Source of the DNA: Methylophilaceae bacterium
GTDB taxonomy: Bacteria > Pseudomonadota > Gammaproteobacteria > Burkholderiales > Methylophilaceae
DNA length: 35,041 nucleotides
Direction: 5' to 3'
Assembly: GCA_014378915.1 (NCBI GenBank)
Contig: JACMMS010000114.1
Coordinates: forward strand, 1 to 35,041
In this document: one piece after another, positions 16,933 to 25,365 of the stretch
Numbering within the stretch: position 1 is the first letter of the stretch
How the letters are laid out: each line of letters begins with the position of its first letter
Notes under the pieces: generated by a model
Databases searched by the model: none
Told to the model about the DNA's origin: nothing
What the model saw: the letters and a program-made list of their open reading frames with translations, nothing else
Program-made: the position numbers and the translations under genes

Positions 16933-18153
16933 ATGAAATCACTTCACAGTTTTAATTCACTACAATTTAATCGTCATGGCGATAAAGAAAACTCTTCATT
17001 TTTTGAAGAGTTTTTAGGTCGCTTACTTAAAGAGCGTGATGATTTAGGCTTAACCGCCATGATTCACGAAATTGATGCTTTAATGATTACAGTAGATCCC
17101 GATCATTCCATCCAATATATCGCCGAACTCGCGCTAATGACTCCGTATTATTATTTGGTCACACTAGAGTCAGAAGCGCACTGGACGCATATTTTACGTA
17201 TAGACTTAAATTCTCCAGATTTAATCATCCGTGAAGTAAAAGACCCTAATTTGCGTGGTATTTTCCGATCGCTAAATGAAGTTTATCCTGTGGGTGCAAA
17301 AAAACCGAACAGCCGTTATATGGGCGAAATTCTCCGTGTGAGTAGCTTGCATGATGTTGTTAAACTACAAGAAGAACGCGAGTTTAGATTTTTTAAACAA
17401 AATGAAACGCGTAAATTAGAGCTTCCAGGTAATGTCATCTTCAGCAAGCCATCACCCTACACGCATAATGTAGTGGGCTATTTAGAACGTGAACCTAATG
17501 AATTACGTGTTTATGCGCTGGGCATGAGCGTAATTAATCAAGAGGTTCAAGCCGCCTATACGGCAGCAAAACAGCTACAAACTAAACTGGGTATAGACGC
17601 GTTATTATTACCTGTAGATCATTTAGCAACGCGTGTTTACAGCCAAAATCGCGAAGTGGCCATACTCGAGTATTTATCACTATCTAGTTACTACTTTTGG
17701 GGCGCCTATAATATTCACAATCAAAACTCATCGACTAATGTTACAAAAAGTGTGCACCCTGTTCCAGAGTCAAAAAGTCCGGCTAAAGTATTTACTGCAA
17801 ATAATACTCCATATTTTGTCACGCACTTATTGCATTTGCCCTCGCCAACTGAGACCTTTGTGCGTAACTATGGCCCGCGATTACACCACGTGGCGATTGC
17901 CGTAAAAGATGGCGAAAAAGACGGGATAGAAAATATTGATATCGTTGTAAATGCTATTGCAGAGCAAGGCAAAGGCTTTTTACTAGATGTAATTGGCTCA
18001 AAAGAAGAGGGGCTAAAACAAATATTCTCTAATGCTTCTGAGCACTCGTCGCTTATTATTGAATATGTACAACGTTTTGGTAAATTTGATGGATTTTTTA
18101 CACAAGATAACGTGGCAGCACTTACTGCCGCCGCCAGTGTAGAAGAAATTTAA
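16933..18153 (+). CDS. VOC-superfamily protein with an HPPD-like C-terminal module
   Basis: A 406-residue soluble protein. Residues 1-160 match nothing I recognise. From about 225 it resembles the vicinal oxygen chelate fold, and the last 95 residues look like 4-hydroxyphenylpyruvate dioxygenase: ETFVRNYGPRLHHVAIAV (307-324), a spaced KGFLLDV (347-353), EEGLKQIFSN, LIIEYVQR (374-381) and FFTQDNVAAL. The 2-His-1-carboxylate iron ligands of HPPD would correspond to His230 (PVDHLATRV), His319 and Glu377. HPPD converts 4-hydroxyphenylpyruvate to homogentisate; whether this protein does so is unknown, as the substrate pocket and N-terminal part look different and no tyrosine-catabolism genes are nearby. 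It follows TG3 on the same strand after 150 bases and ends at a clear terminator. Confidence 0.65.
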   Translation: MKSLHSFNSLQFNRHGDKENSSFFEEFLGRLLKERDDLGLTAMIHEIDALMITVDPDHSIQYIAELALMTPYYYLVTLESEAHWTHILRIDLNSPDLIIREVKDPNLRGIFRSLNEVYPVGAKKPNSRYMGEILRVSSLHDVVKLQEEREFRFFKQNETRKLELPGNVIFSKPSPYTHNVVGYLEREPNELRVYALGMSVINQEVQAAYTAAKQLQTKLGIDALLLPVDHLATRVYSQNREVAILEYLSLSSYYFWGAYNIHNQNSSTNVTKSVHPVPESKSPAKVFTANNTPYFVTHLLHLPSPTETFVRNYGPRLHHVAIAVKDGEKDGIENIDIVVNAIAEQGKGFLLDVIGSKEEGLKQIFSNASEHSSLIIEYVQRFGKFDGFFTQDNVAALTAAASVEEI

Positions 18154-18169
18154 GCTGATATGGAATAAT

Positions 18170-18199
18170 AAAAAGGGCTAACTTAGTTATTCCTTTTTT
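18170..18199. terminator. bidirectional intrinsic terminator
   Basis: AAAAAGG (18170-18176) pairs with CCTTTTT (18192-18198); inside, TAACT pairs with AGTTA around one base. The 3' side runs into a T stretch on the plus strand and the 5' A stretch gives Ts on the minus strand. It sits between the convergent VOC gene (ends 18153) and CNNM gene (ends 18228) and probably serves both. Confidence 0.75.
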
Positions 18200-18227
18200 G
18201 TTTCGTAACTCATAATCAAAGCATTAC

Positions 18228-19535
18228 TCAACTAAATCCTCCTTTGTGTGAGTAAACTCTAATTAAAACAATCCTTGGCCCGTTCATTTTTTTAACCACC
18301 ACATCAAATTGATCGAAGGCTATTTTGTCACCTTCTTTGGGCAAGTCGCCAAGTTTCCACATGACCAAGCCTCCTACAGAATCAACTTCATCATTTTCTA
18401 TTACAACATCTAGCGCACGCTCAAGGGTAAAAATAGGTAGGCTACCTTTTCCTAATAATGAGCCATCTTCTAATTTAGTCCAATCATTTTGACTTTGACG
18501 AAACTCATCACGAATTTCACCGACAAGCGCACCTAACATGTTGTCTAGGGTAACAAAGCCAACCAGTGACTGACCTTTATAGCCTATTGTCGCAAAATGC
18601 ACGGCACCTTTACGGAAGCGTCTAAATAACTCCATCGCGGGCATATTAGGCTGCACATGTTGAACAGGCCTAACGAACTCGCTTAAATTGGGTGGTGCTT
18701 CATCTGAGTACTTGGCAATAAATAAATCTTTAAGATGAATAATGCCTTCCACGTCTCCGTCTACATCAAGATAAGGGTAGCGGCTGTAACGATGCTGGTC
18801 AATAATATCTAAATTTCGCTGAAACGTATTGCTAGCAGAAAGTGTAACGACTTCATTGATTGGACGCATCAGATCACTCACTTCTAAATCGCTAAAGTCT
18901 AGTGTGTGCGCCAAGATATTCCATTCATCACGCGAAAGGCTATCACTTGCTCTACTACTTTTCAGAATGAGCTTTAATTCGTCTGGGGAATAATAAGCAT
19001 CATGATGGTTTGTATCACCTAGGCCAAGAGATTTCAATACAAAGTTAGCGCTGTTATTTAACACCCATATGATGGGGTACATCACCCAATAAAATAGGTA
19101 AAGCGGCACAGAAGTCCAAACACTTACAAACTCGGGCTGGCGTATAGAAAATGATTTTGGTGCTAGTTCACCAAGCACAATATGCAAGTATGAAATAGTG
19201 AGAAAAGCAGATACAAAAGAAACCCCATGAATCAACTCAAGTGATTTAATGCCCAAATAAGCAAATACAGGCTCGAGAAGACCTGCGAACGCAGGTTCGC
19301 CAACCCAGCCTAAACCAAGTGAAGCTAACGTAATGCCTAACTGACAAGCGGATAAGTAAACATCAAGTTGAGCGTGTACTTTGGCGAGTATTTTTCCTCT
19401 AAAGCCGTATACTTTTGAAATGGCTTTGACTCTTGTTTGGCGAAGCTTAACCAGTGCAAATTCAGCCGCTACAAAAAAACCATTGAGAATCACTAACAAA
19501 AAAGCGACTGCAATTAAAAAGAGATTATTCGACAT
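18228..19535 (-). CDS. CNNM/CorC-type integral membrane protein with CBS domains (hemolysin family)
   Basis: Members of this family are linked to magnesium/cobalt homeostasis and efflux. The 435-residue protein has an N-terminal DUF21/CNNM membrane domain with the conserved NGFFVAAEFALVKLRQTRVKA and further hydrophobic helices to about residue 170. A CBS pair follows, beginning LEVSDLMRPINEVVTL and containing YSRYPYLDVDGDVEGIIHLKDL and FATIGYKGQSLVGFVTLDNML. A C-terminal CorC_HlyC (FAD-like) domain comes last, with SLLGKGSLPI and VGGLVMWKLGDLPKEGD. I use ATG 19535; a TTG two codons earlier is possible. It is monocistronic, between the 18170 terminator and a 230-base gap before ahpF. The old name hemolysin should not be read as toxin activity. 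Confidence 0.92.
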   Translation of the reverse strand: MSNNLFLIAVAFLLVILNGFFVAAEFALVKLRQTRVKAISKVYGFRGKILAKVHAQLDVYLSACQLGITLASLGLGWVGEPAFAGLLEPVFAYLGIKSLELIHGVSFVSAFLTISYLHIVLGELAPKSFSIRQPEFVSVWTSVPLYLFYWVMYPIIWVLNNSANFVLKSLGLGDTNHHDAYYSPDELKLILKSSRASDSLSRDEWNILAHTLDFSDLEVSDLMRPINEVVTLSASNTFQRNLDIIDQHRYSRYPYLDVDGDVEGIIHLKDLFIAKYSDEAPPNLSEFVRPVQHVQPNMPAMELFRRFRKGAVHFATIGYKGQSLVGFVTLDNMLGALVGEIRDEFRQSQNDWTKLEDGSLLGKGSLPIFTLERALDVVIENDEVDSVGGLVMWKLGDLPKEGDKIAFDQFDVVVKKMNGPRIVLIRVYSHKGGFS

Positions 19536-19678
19536 AAACAAGAACTAAATATTGACTTTATTAATACGGATAAATGGATTTTGAGGTACAGCGTACAAGA
19601 TGTCTATGAAAAACATAAAATATGACCATACCTTTAGTACCAAATGTTTTATATGATTAATACAAGGGTCAAAAAATT

Positions 19679-19712
19679 AAGGCCCCCTTACATCGCTGTA
19701 GGCGGCCTTTTT
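19679..19712 (-). terminator. intrinsic terminator downstream of ahpF
   Basis: AAGGCC and GGCCTT enclose CCTTACA paired with TGTAGG around a TCGC loop. On the minus strand the stem is followed by AATTTTTT, fitting termination of ahpF, which ends at 19772. T residues on the plus side make it potentially bidirectional. The remaining 19713-19771 and 19542-19678 are AT-rich; the latter likely holds the CNNM promoter, though no clear boxes are visible. Confidence 0.8.
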
Positions 19713-19771
19713 ATAAGATAATAAGCAGTTTTTAAAGCGAAAACGTGTAACTAATCGACATATCATCCCAA

Positions 19772-21346
19772 TTAATGTCGAATTAAATAATCAAACGCAC
19801 CCAGAGCTGCTTTAGAGCCTTCGCCCATGGCGATAATGATTTGTTTATAAGGCGTTGTTGTTACATCACCCGCAGCAAATACGCCAGGTAATGAAGTCCC
19901 ATTGTGATGATTGATTTCAATTTCACCAAAATTACTTAAATTCAACGTACCCTTTAGCCAGTCAGTATTAGGTAACAAGCCAATTTGCACAAATACACCA
20001 TCTAAAACCAACTGCTTTAGCTCACCTGTAATGCGGTCTTTATAGCTTAATCCATTCATTTTGATGCCGTCACCAGTCACTTCTGTCGTTTGGGCGCTGG
20101 TTATTACTGTCACATTGCTCAGTGAGTGTAGTTTTTTCTGTAACACTGCATCTGCTTTAAGCTCTGTATCAAACTGTAAAAGTGTGACATGACCAACAAA
20201 GTTAGCTAAATCAATGGCTGCTTCTACGCCAGAATTACCCCCGCCTACCACAGCAACAGGTTTGCCTTTAAATAATGGACCATCACAATGAGGGCAATAC
20301 GCTACGCCTTTACCGCGATACTCTTTCTCGCCTGGCACATTGAGTTCTCTCCAGCGTGCGCCTGTAGCTAATATCACTGATTTACTACGTAATGTGGCGC
20401 CACTCTCCAGTTTGATTTCAATCAGTTCATCATTGGTGTTGCCATGCTTGCCAGGTTCGCTTAAAGACTCTGCACGTTGCAAATTCATAATTTCAACGTC
20501 ATACATTTTTACGTGCTCTTCAAGCGCACTCACTAGCTTAGGCCCTTCGGTTTCTTTAACAGAAATAAAGTTTTCAATGCCCAAGGTATCCATCACTTGA
20601 CCACCAAAGCGCTCGGCTACAATGCCTGTTCTAATGCCTTTGCGCGCTGAGTAAATAGCTGCAGATGCACCTGCTGGGCCACCACCAATCACTAGGACGT
20701 CATAAGGCGCTTTTGCATCAAGCTTTTTCGCTTCACGCGCCACTGCACCAATATCGATTTTAGGCAAAATTTGGTCAATATCCATACGGCCAGCACCAAA
20801 CTCTTCCCCGTTTAGGTAAATAGTGGGCACAGACATAATATTGCGTGCTTTCACTTCATCCTGATAAAGACCGCCCTCAATCATGGTGTGCGTGATGTTT
20901 GGGTTAATCGTGGCCATCATATTGAGTGATTGAACCACTTCTGGACAATTATGGCAGGTGAGTGAAATATAGGTTTCAAAATTAAAGGTGCCTTCAATCG
21001 CGGCAATTTGTCCAATTTTTTCAGCTTCTAACTTCATGGGGTGCTCACCAGCATGTAATAATGCTAGCACTAGTGAAGTGAATTCATGGCCCATTGGGAT
21101 ACCTGCAAAGCGCACGCCCATTTCAGCTTTGTTTTGACCAGCACGCTTTACTGCAAAAGAAGGTTTACGTGCGTTATCATCAAAATCCAATCTGATTTTG
21201 TCCGACATGCTAGTAATTTCTTCTAGCAATTCTTTCATCTCCATTGAGCCGGCAGTTTCATCAAGCGATGCGACAAGCGCAATGGGCTCTCTTAGCATTT
21301 GCAAATAATTTTGAAGCTGAGTTTTGATAGTAGTATCTAAAGCCAT
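19772..21346 (-). CDS. ahpF: alkyl hydroperoxide reductase subunit F
   Basis: AhpF is an FAD/NAD(P)H disulfide reductase that regenerates AhpC after peroxide reduction in the cytoplasm. The 524-residue protein has the N-terminal double-thioredoxin domain with redox pair Cys131/Cys134 ([10 protein letters not shown]), an FAD-binding [10 protein letters not shown] at 221-230, the thioredoxin-reductase-like pair Cys351/Cys354 (AYCPHCDGP), an NAD-binding [10 protein letters not shown] at 368-377 and a C-terminal FAD motif [10 protein letters not shown]. All redox residues are kept and length is normal. It lies 157 bases after ahpC on the same strand with a hairpin between, an arrangement allowing lower expression of F than C. 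OxyR control is likely from family knowledge, but I see no clear OxyR site. Confidence 0.97.
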   Translation of the reverse strand: MALDTTIKTQLQNYLQMLREPIALVASLDETAGSMEMKELLEEITSMSDKIRLDFDDNARKPSFAVKRAGQNKAEMGVRFAGIPMGHEFTSLVLALLHAGEHPMKLEAEKIGQIAAIEGTFNFETYISLTCHNCPEVVQSLNMMATINPNITHTMIEGGLYQDEVKARNIMSVPTIYLNGEEFGAGRMDIDQILPKIDIGAVAREAKKLDAKAPYDVLVIGGGPAGASAAIYSARKGIRTGIVAERFGGQVMDTLGIENFISVKETEGPKLVSALEEHVKMYDVEIMNLQRAESLSEPGKHGNTNDELIEIKLESGATLRSKSVILATGARWRELNVPGEKEYRGKGVAYCPHCDGPLFKGKPVAVVGGGNSGVEAAIDLANFVGHVTLLQFDTELKADAVLQKKLHSLSNVTVITSAQTTEVTGDGIKMNGLSYKDRITGELKQLVLDGVFVQIGLLPNTDWLKGTLNLSNFGEIEINHHNGTSLPGVFAAGDVTTTPYKQIIIAMGEGSKAALGAFDYLIRH

Positions 21347-21425
21347 TATTTTTCTCTTAATTTACTTGGATATTCAAGAATTCAGTCAGGGAAAGAATAA
21401 CCTAAACCATTGAATATCAAAGCAA

Positions 21426-21448
21426 GCTTCAAGCTTATTACTTGAAGC
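21426..21448 (-). promoter_or_regulatory. hairpin between ahpC and ahpF
   Basis: GCTTCAAG (21426-21433) pairs exactly with CTTGAAGC (21441-21448) around a 7-base loop. It lies between ahpC (ends 21504) and ahpF (starts 21346). No strong T run follows on the minus strand, so it may be a weak attenuator or RNA-stabilising stem that sets the ahpC:ahpF ratio. Confidence 0.45.
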
Positions 21449-21503
21449 CGCTTCGTTAATATCTTTTTACCTTTTGAGTGAAGTGCTAATTAGGCCTTCC
21501 GAA

Positions 21504-22067
21504 CTAAATCTTGCCTACTAAATCTAGTGAAGGCGTCAATGTTTGAGCACCCTCTTGCCATTTAGCTGGGCATACTTGTCCTGGATTTTTAGCCGTAAAT
21601 TGAGCAGCTTTTAGTTTGCGTAAAGTTTCTTTTACATCACGCGCAATTTCATTACTGTGGATTTCTAAAGTTTTAATCACGCCTTCTGGGTTAATGATAA
21701 ACGTACCGCGTAACGCTAAGCCTTCTTCTTCAATGTGCACATCAAAAGCACGTGTTAACTGATGCGTAGGATCACCCACTAATGGAAATTTGGCTTTGCC
21801 AACTGCTGGTGAAGTCTCATGCCATACTTTGTGTGAGAAATGCGTATCAGTGGTAACAATATAGACTTCAGTATCCGCTTTTTGAAACTCTGGATAATTG
21901 TCAGCAGCATCTTCAACTTCTGTAGGGCAATTAAATGTAAAAGCCGCTGGCATAAAGATTACAACAGACCATTTGCCTTTTAGTGAAGCTTCGGTTAGTT
22001 CTATGAATTTACCATTATGGTAGGCCTGTGCTTTGAAAGGTTTGATTTCGGTGTTGATTAATGACAT
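21504..22067 (-). CDS. ahpC: alkyl hydroperoxide reductase subunit C (2-Cys peroxiredoxin)
   Basis: AhpC reduces H2O2, organic peroxides and peroxynitrite, and is recycled by AhpF. The 187-residue protein carries the peroxidatic Cys47 in FMPAAFTFNCPTE and the resolving Cys166 in PGQVCPAKW, with the usual C-terminal ending PSLDLVGKI. The FMPAAFTFNCPTE variant, rather than FYPADFTFVCPTE, is as I recall it the form in Pseudomonas AhpC, so it is not an anomaly. ATG 22067 follows AAGGAAAAA. The 240-base upstream gap contains two palindromes and, on the minus strand, a TATAAT (22139-22134) with a poor -35, as is common for activator-dependent promoters. Confidence 0.97.
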   Translation of the reverse strand: MSLINTEIKPFKAQAYHNGKFIELTEASLKGKWSVVIFMPAAFTFNCPTEVEDAADNYPEFQKADTEVYIVTTDTHFSHKVWHETSPAVGKAKFPLVGDPTHQLTRAFDVHIEEEGLALRGTFIINPEGVIKTLEIHSNEIARDVKETLRKLKAAQFTAKNPGQVCPAKWQEGAQTLTPSLDLVGKI

Positions 22068-22130
22068 AATTTTTTCCTTAATTTAAGTGGTTAAAAATAG
22101 TGTTGCTGGTTTGAACTAAATTTCTAAACA

Positions 22131-22165
22131 TGATTATATAAATGAGTTGATGGTTTGTATAATCA
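22131..22165. promoter_or_regulatory. 8-bp inverted repeat in the ahpC promoter region
   Basis: TGATTATA (22131-22138) and TATAATCA (22158-22165) are exact reverse complements spaced by 19 bases. On the minus strand the left arm contains a TATAAT-like -10 box about 65 bases before ahpC. A regulator binding both arms would straddle the promoter. AT-rich sequence makes chance pairing possible. Confidence 0.35.
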
Positions 22166-22219
22166 ATCATTATTATTGTTACGATAAATTTTATTTATGA
22201 CATGCAGATTAAAATACAA

Positions 22220-22257
22220 TAGATTAGTATGAATTATGATTAATTTATACTAATCTA
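22220..22257. promoter_or_regulatory. 38-bp AT-rich palindrome between soxZ and ahpC
   Basis: TAGATTAGTAT (22220-22230) mirrors ATACTAATCTA (22247-22257), and inside AATTA mirrors TAATT around TGAT, with only one mismatched pair (G/T). It lies 54 bases after soxZ and 153 bases before ahpC on the minus strand. It has few G/C pairs and no strong T tract, so it resembles an operator more than a terminator, although a weak soxYZ terminator cannot be excluded. Confidence 0.5.
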
Positions 22258-22310
22258 GACGAAGAGCGCGATTGGAAATTACAAGTGAGTTAGGCGTTTA
22301 TATTGTAGAC

Positions 22311-22655
22311 CTATGAAGCAATGACCAAGGTATCTTGTGAACCCGTTTCTCCTAAATTATCTAGCCAGCTCAGAGTGACTCTGTCGTTTAGTTGAGCTTT
22401 TACCTGACAGGTGAAGTAAGGGTTTTTTGCAATTCCCGTACCCCATTGGGCTTCTATTACCGTTTTATCGTTAAGTGAGATAGTCATTAACTGAATGAAG
22501 TGTGGCGGAATTAACTCACCAGCATCGTCTTTTTTACGCCCAGTTTCCATTGGGTGCATAATAATAAGTTTAATTTCTGCAATATCACCAACGAGCTTTG
22601 CTCGAATTTTCATCGCATTCGTTTTAACCACATTCATTTGTTCAACCACAGCCAT
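22311..22655 (-). CDS. soxZ: SoxZ, thiosulfate-oxidation carrier subunit
   Basis: SoxZ forms the SoxYZ carrier with SoxY in the periplasm, presenting the SoxY cysteine to the other Sox enzymes. The 114-residue protein shows KIRAKLVGDIAEIKLIIMHPMETG near the start, the PHFIQLMTISLNDKTVIEAQWG core and a C-terminal DRVTLSWLDNLGETGSQDT, all typical of SoxZ. I start at ATG 22655 because a strong GGAGG site precedes it; a longer reading to 22700 would run far into soxY. It overlaps the soxY end by 14 bases, indicating coupled translation. SoxZ lacks its own signal peptide and is normally co-exported with SoxY. No soxXA, soxB or soxCD is in the window. Confidence 0.9.
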   Translation of the reverse strand: MAVVEQMNVVKTNAMKIRAKLVGDIAEIKLIIMHPMETGRKKDDAGELIPPHFIQLMTISLNDKTVIEAQWGTGIAKNPYFTCQVKAQLNDRVTLSWLDNLGETGSQDTLVIAS

Positions 22656-23088
22656 TAGAAAGTACCTCCACATTTTTGCTAGTTGTAAAATAGCGTCCAT
22701 TGGCTTTTACTACCACCTTAACTGTAGATGTTTCTGCCATTTTAATACGCGTCACTATAAACGGTAAAGCGCCGTTACTGAACATAAATTCAGCAATTAA
22801 TGGAGTGGGATTATGTTCTACCAATAGTGTAATTATCTCAGTATTTGCAATATGACTAGTCACCTCAACTTGTACAATCGCCCCATTTTCAGCTCTATCT
22901 GGCGCAACTAAGTTAATATCCGTACTCACAACCTCATTAATTATATTTAAGCGTTGAATGGCATCTAATATTTTGGTAGCTACAAATGCATTTTTATTCC
23001 ATGCCATGCCTATTAGCTTAGCAAATGCTTGTAATGGCAAAGTAATCATCAAGCCTAACAAGCTTTGTAAAAAAATTCTACGTTGCAT
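22642..23088 (-). CDS. soxY: SoxY, Tat-exported sulfur carrier subunit
   Basis: SoxY carries sulfur intermediates covalently on a C-terminal cysteine. The 148-residue protein has a Tat-like signal, MQRRIFLQSLLGLMITLPLQ, with twin Arg at 3-4 and cleavage probably after AFA (about residue 23). The mature part has the immunoglobulin-like SoxY fold (VQVEVTSHIANTEIITLLVEHNPTPLIAEF). It ends SNGCG, so the carrier Cys147 is present but the usual GGCGG swinging arm is reduced: one Gly replaced by Asn and the terminal Gly absent. It is 58 bases downstream of the M48 gene on the same strand. It may work with Sox enzymes encoded elsewhere or in another sulfur or thiol pathway. Confidence 0.88.
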   Translation of the reverse strand: MQRRIFLQSLLGLMITLPLQAFAKLIGMAWNKNAFVATKILDAIQRLNIINEVVSTDINLVAPDRAENGAIVQVEVTSHIANTEIITLLVEHNPTPLIAEFMFSNGALPFIVTRIKMAETSTVKVVVKANGRYFTTSKNVEVLSNGCG

Positions 23089-23146
23089 ATTTTTCCTTTA
23101 TTGACTTAATTTTTTGACAAATGTCATACTTTTAGCTTGGTTAAAG

Positions 23147-24637
23147 TTATATATTTTTCTTGGATTTTTCGTCCATTAATAAGGTTTTTAGCTGTTTTAA
23201 ACGCGCTTCTGCAATGGATTTTTCATAAAAGTTGCCATCATTGGCTTTCACGGCCAAATACATTTGATCTGCTGCTTTTTTTATATCAAATTGCCGCACA
23301 TAGGCTTCGCCTTGCGCTTGATGTTGTAATAATACTTTATTTTGCATGCTATAAGCGCGAGCAGAGAGCTCATAAAAATAAGCATCCTTTGGATAAAAGA
23401 TCTGTTTGTCTAACACCAACTTTAATGCTTGCTGTGGCCGATCCGCCGCTAAAAAATGTTCGGCGTATCCGTAAATCAAGCCACGGCTTGCGGGATAAAC
23501 CACCAATGCTTTGGCATAAATGGCCTCTGCTTGTTGGGGATGATTGAGCGCAATTTGTATGCGTGCATTTAAACTTTGAACCAGCGCATTATTTGATAAA
23601 TTGTCATGCAGCCACTCCACTTGTTTTAATGCGCTATCAGCATCATTATTTCGGAACAATGCCACCCCTAGACCGTAATGCTCAGCAATTTCATTAACAT
23701 AACGCCGTTCTGCAATATTATTTTTAAAACTATCAATGGCATTTTGGGAATTGTTCATACCAGCGCGAATTTTTGCACGCATCATTTGAAACTCTAAACT
23801 ATCTGGTACTTGGCGATAAGGCATTGCTTCAACACGGTTACTTACATCGGCAATGCGTTCTGCGGTAAGCGGATGCGTACGTAAAAAACTAGGCGCACTT
23901 CCCTCTACAAAACGTGTATCACGCTGCAATGTTTTAAAGAAAGCTGGCATAGCACGCACATCAAATCCAGCGTTATCTAAAATTTGTAAACCTACACGAT
24001 CAGCTTCTCGTTCATGCTCGCGCGTGTAATCTAGTTGGCGCTGAATGCCTGATGCTACTGCCGCGGTTAATGCACTACCTGCAAGTTCTGGGTTAGCCCG
24101 TGAAACCAATAATGCTAGCGCAATTGAAGTTATATTTTTGAATGTATCATGTTGCTGACTAGCTAGCATACGCGCTAAATGGTGCTGTGTGACATGGCCA
24201 ATTTCATGGCCTAATACACTGGCAAGTTCTGATTCGCTATTCGCCGCTAATATTAAACCTGTATGCACACCAATCACGCCGCCGGGCATTGCAAAAGCGT
24301 TAATCGAATTATCTTTGACCACAAAAAAGTTGTAAGTCATTAGTGGTTGCGTGACATCGCTTTCACTGAATTCTGCCTCGACTAATTTTTGCCCTAAAGC
24401 CTGCAAATAATCAATCATTTCAATATCTTGTACTATGTCATCACTCACAGCAACATCCCGCATAATTTGCTCTGCAATGTCTTTTTCCTGAGCGGCAGAA
24501 AGCACAGTTTGTGAGTGGTCGCCTAACTCAGGCAGATCATCGGCAAATGCAGATTGCAACATCATCGCATAACATAATATGATGATACTTGTGAGTTTTA
24601 CGGGCACATAGCGGATTTTTAATGGAGTAAACTGCAT
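23147..24637 (-). CDS. BepA-like periplasmic M48 metalloprotease with TPR domain
   Basis: BepA/YfgC-type proteins are periplasmic chaperone-proteases that help assemble or clear outer-membrane proteins such as LptD. The 496-residue protein has a signal peptide (hydrophobic TSIIILCYAMMLQSAFA, cleavage near residue 32), the M48 zinc motif VLGHEIGHVTQHH at about 142-154 with the third ligand in YTREHEREADRVG near 206, and a C-terminal half of helical TPR-like repeats (AEAIYAKALVVYPASRGLIYGYAEH and following). Length is near that of E. coli BepA (487 aa). It heads the minus-strand run into soxY, soxZ, ahpC and ahpF, divergent from moaC. Confidence 0.92.
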   Translation of the reverse strand: MQFTPLKIRYVPVKLTSIIILCYAMMLQSAFADDLPELGDHSQTVLSAAQEKDIAEQIMRDVAVSDDIVQDIEMIDYLQALGQKLVEAEFSESDVTQPLMTYNFFVVKDNSINAFAMPGGVIGVHTGLILAANSESELASVLGHEIGHVTQHHLARMLASQQHDTFKNITSIALALLVSRANPELAGSALTAAVASGIQRQLDYTREHEREADRVGLQILDNAGFDVRAMPAFFKTLQRDTRFVEGSAPSFLRTHPLTAERIADVSNRVEAMPYRQVPDSLEFQMMRAKIRAGMNNSQNAIDSFKNNIAERRYVNEIAEHYGLGVALFRNNDADSALKQVEWLHDNLSNNALVQSLNARIQIALNHPQQAEAIYAKALVVYPASRGLIYGYAEHFLAADRPQQALKLVLDKQIFYPKDAYFYELSARAYSMQNKVLLQHQAQGEAYVRQFDIKKAADQMYLAVKANDGNFYEKSIAEARLKQLKTLLMDEKSKKNI

Positions 24638-24755
24638 GGTATTATCTATGATAACAAGTTTGCTAAGTCAGTTCAGTGATTAATTGCACATTACTCAAAT
24701 CACCCAAGTTAGATTAAACAAACTCGATCTCACATAATTTTATTGGCATTAAATC

Positions 24756-25256
24756 ATGACTAAATCAAATAATGCAGATCAACAATCGCTTACACATTTT
24801 GATAGCGCAGGCCAAGCACACATGGTCGATGTTGGAGGAAAAGCTAGTACTCATCGTGTTGCTGTGGCGACTGGCTGTATTAAAATGCTGGCAACTACTT
24901 TGCAGCACGTCATGCAAGGTGATAATAAAAAAGGTGACGTATTAGGTATAGCACGTATTGCAGCCATACAAGCCTCTAAAAGAACTGCAGATTTAATCCC
25001 ACTTTGCCATCCATTATTTTTGACTAAAGTTGCGGTTATTTTTGATATTGATGAGCAAAATTCAACGATAAATTGCACAGTGACAGCAGAAACTACAGGT
25101 CAAACAGGTGTTGAAATGGAAGCGCTAACGGCGGTTAATATCGGTTTACTCACCATCTATGATATGTGCAAAGCAGTTGATCGCGGCATGAGGATGGGTG
25201 AAATTAAGCTGTTAGAAAAACAAGGTGGAAAATCTGGACATTGGGTTGCAAAATAA
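24756..25256 (+). CDS. moaC: cyclic pyranopterin monophosphate synthase MoaC
   Basis: MoaC converts the MoaA product (3',8-cyclo-7,8-dihydro-GTP) to cyclic pyranopterin monophosphate in molybdenum cofactor synthesis. The 166-residue protein shows the family motifs [78 protein letters not shown] and KQGGKSGHW. The conserved KAVDR with catalytic Lys and Asp is intact. It begins divergently from the M48 protease, with promoters in the 118-base gap. No moaA, moaD or moaE is nearby. Confidence 0.97.
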   Translation: MTKSNNADQQSLTHFDSAGQAHMVDVGGKASTHRVAVATGCIKMLATTLQHVMQGDNKKGDVLGIARIAAIQASKRTADLIPLCHPLFLTKVAVIFDIDEQNSTINCTVTAETTGQTGVEMEALTAVNIGLLTIYDMCKAVDRGMRMGEIKLLEKQGGKSGHWVAK

Positions 25257-25365
25257 AATTAAAGACTAATTTAAATTCCAATTGCATACATAGCTACCTC
25301 AGTTACGAGTGCAATGTTATGATTGAATATTATTTATTTTTATCAAAAAATTTTGATTATCCACC

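Noticed and set aside
19772-22067. ahpC/ahpF motif variants as evidence of a novel peroxidase
   Set aside because: The FMPAAFTFNCPTE form is, as far as I recall, found in Pseudomonas AhpC, and all redox cysteines are present; ordinary AhpCF.
22311-22700. A longer SoxZ starting at 22700
   Set aside because: It would overlap soxY by about 60 bases and has no ribosome site, whereas ATG 22655 follows GGAGG and fits the family length.
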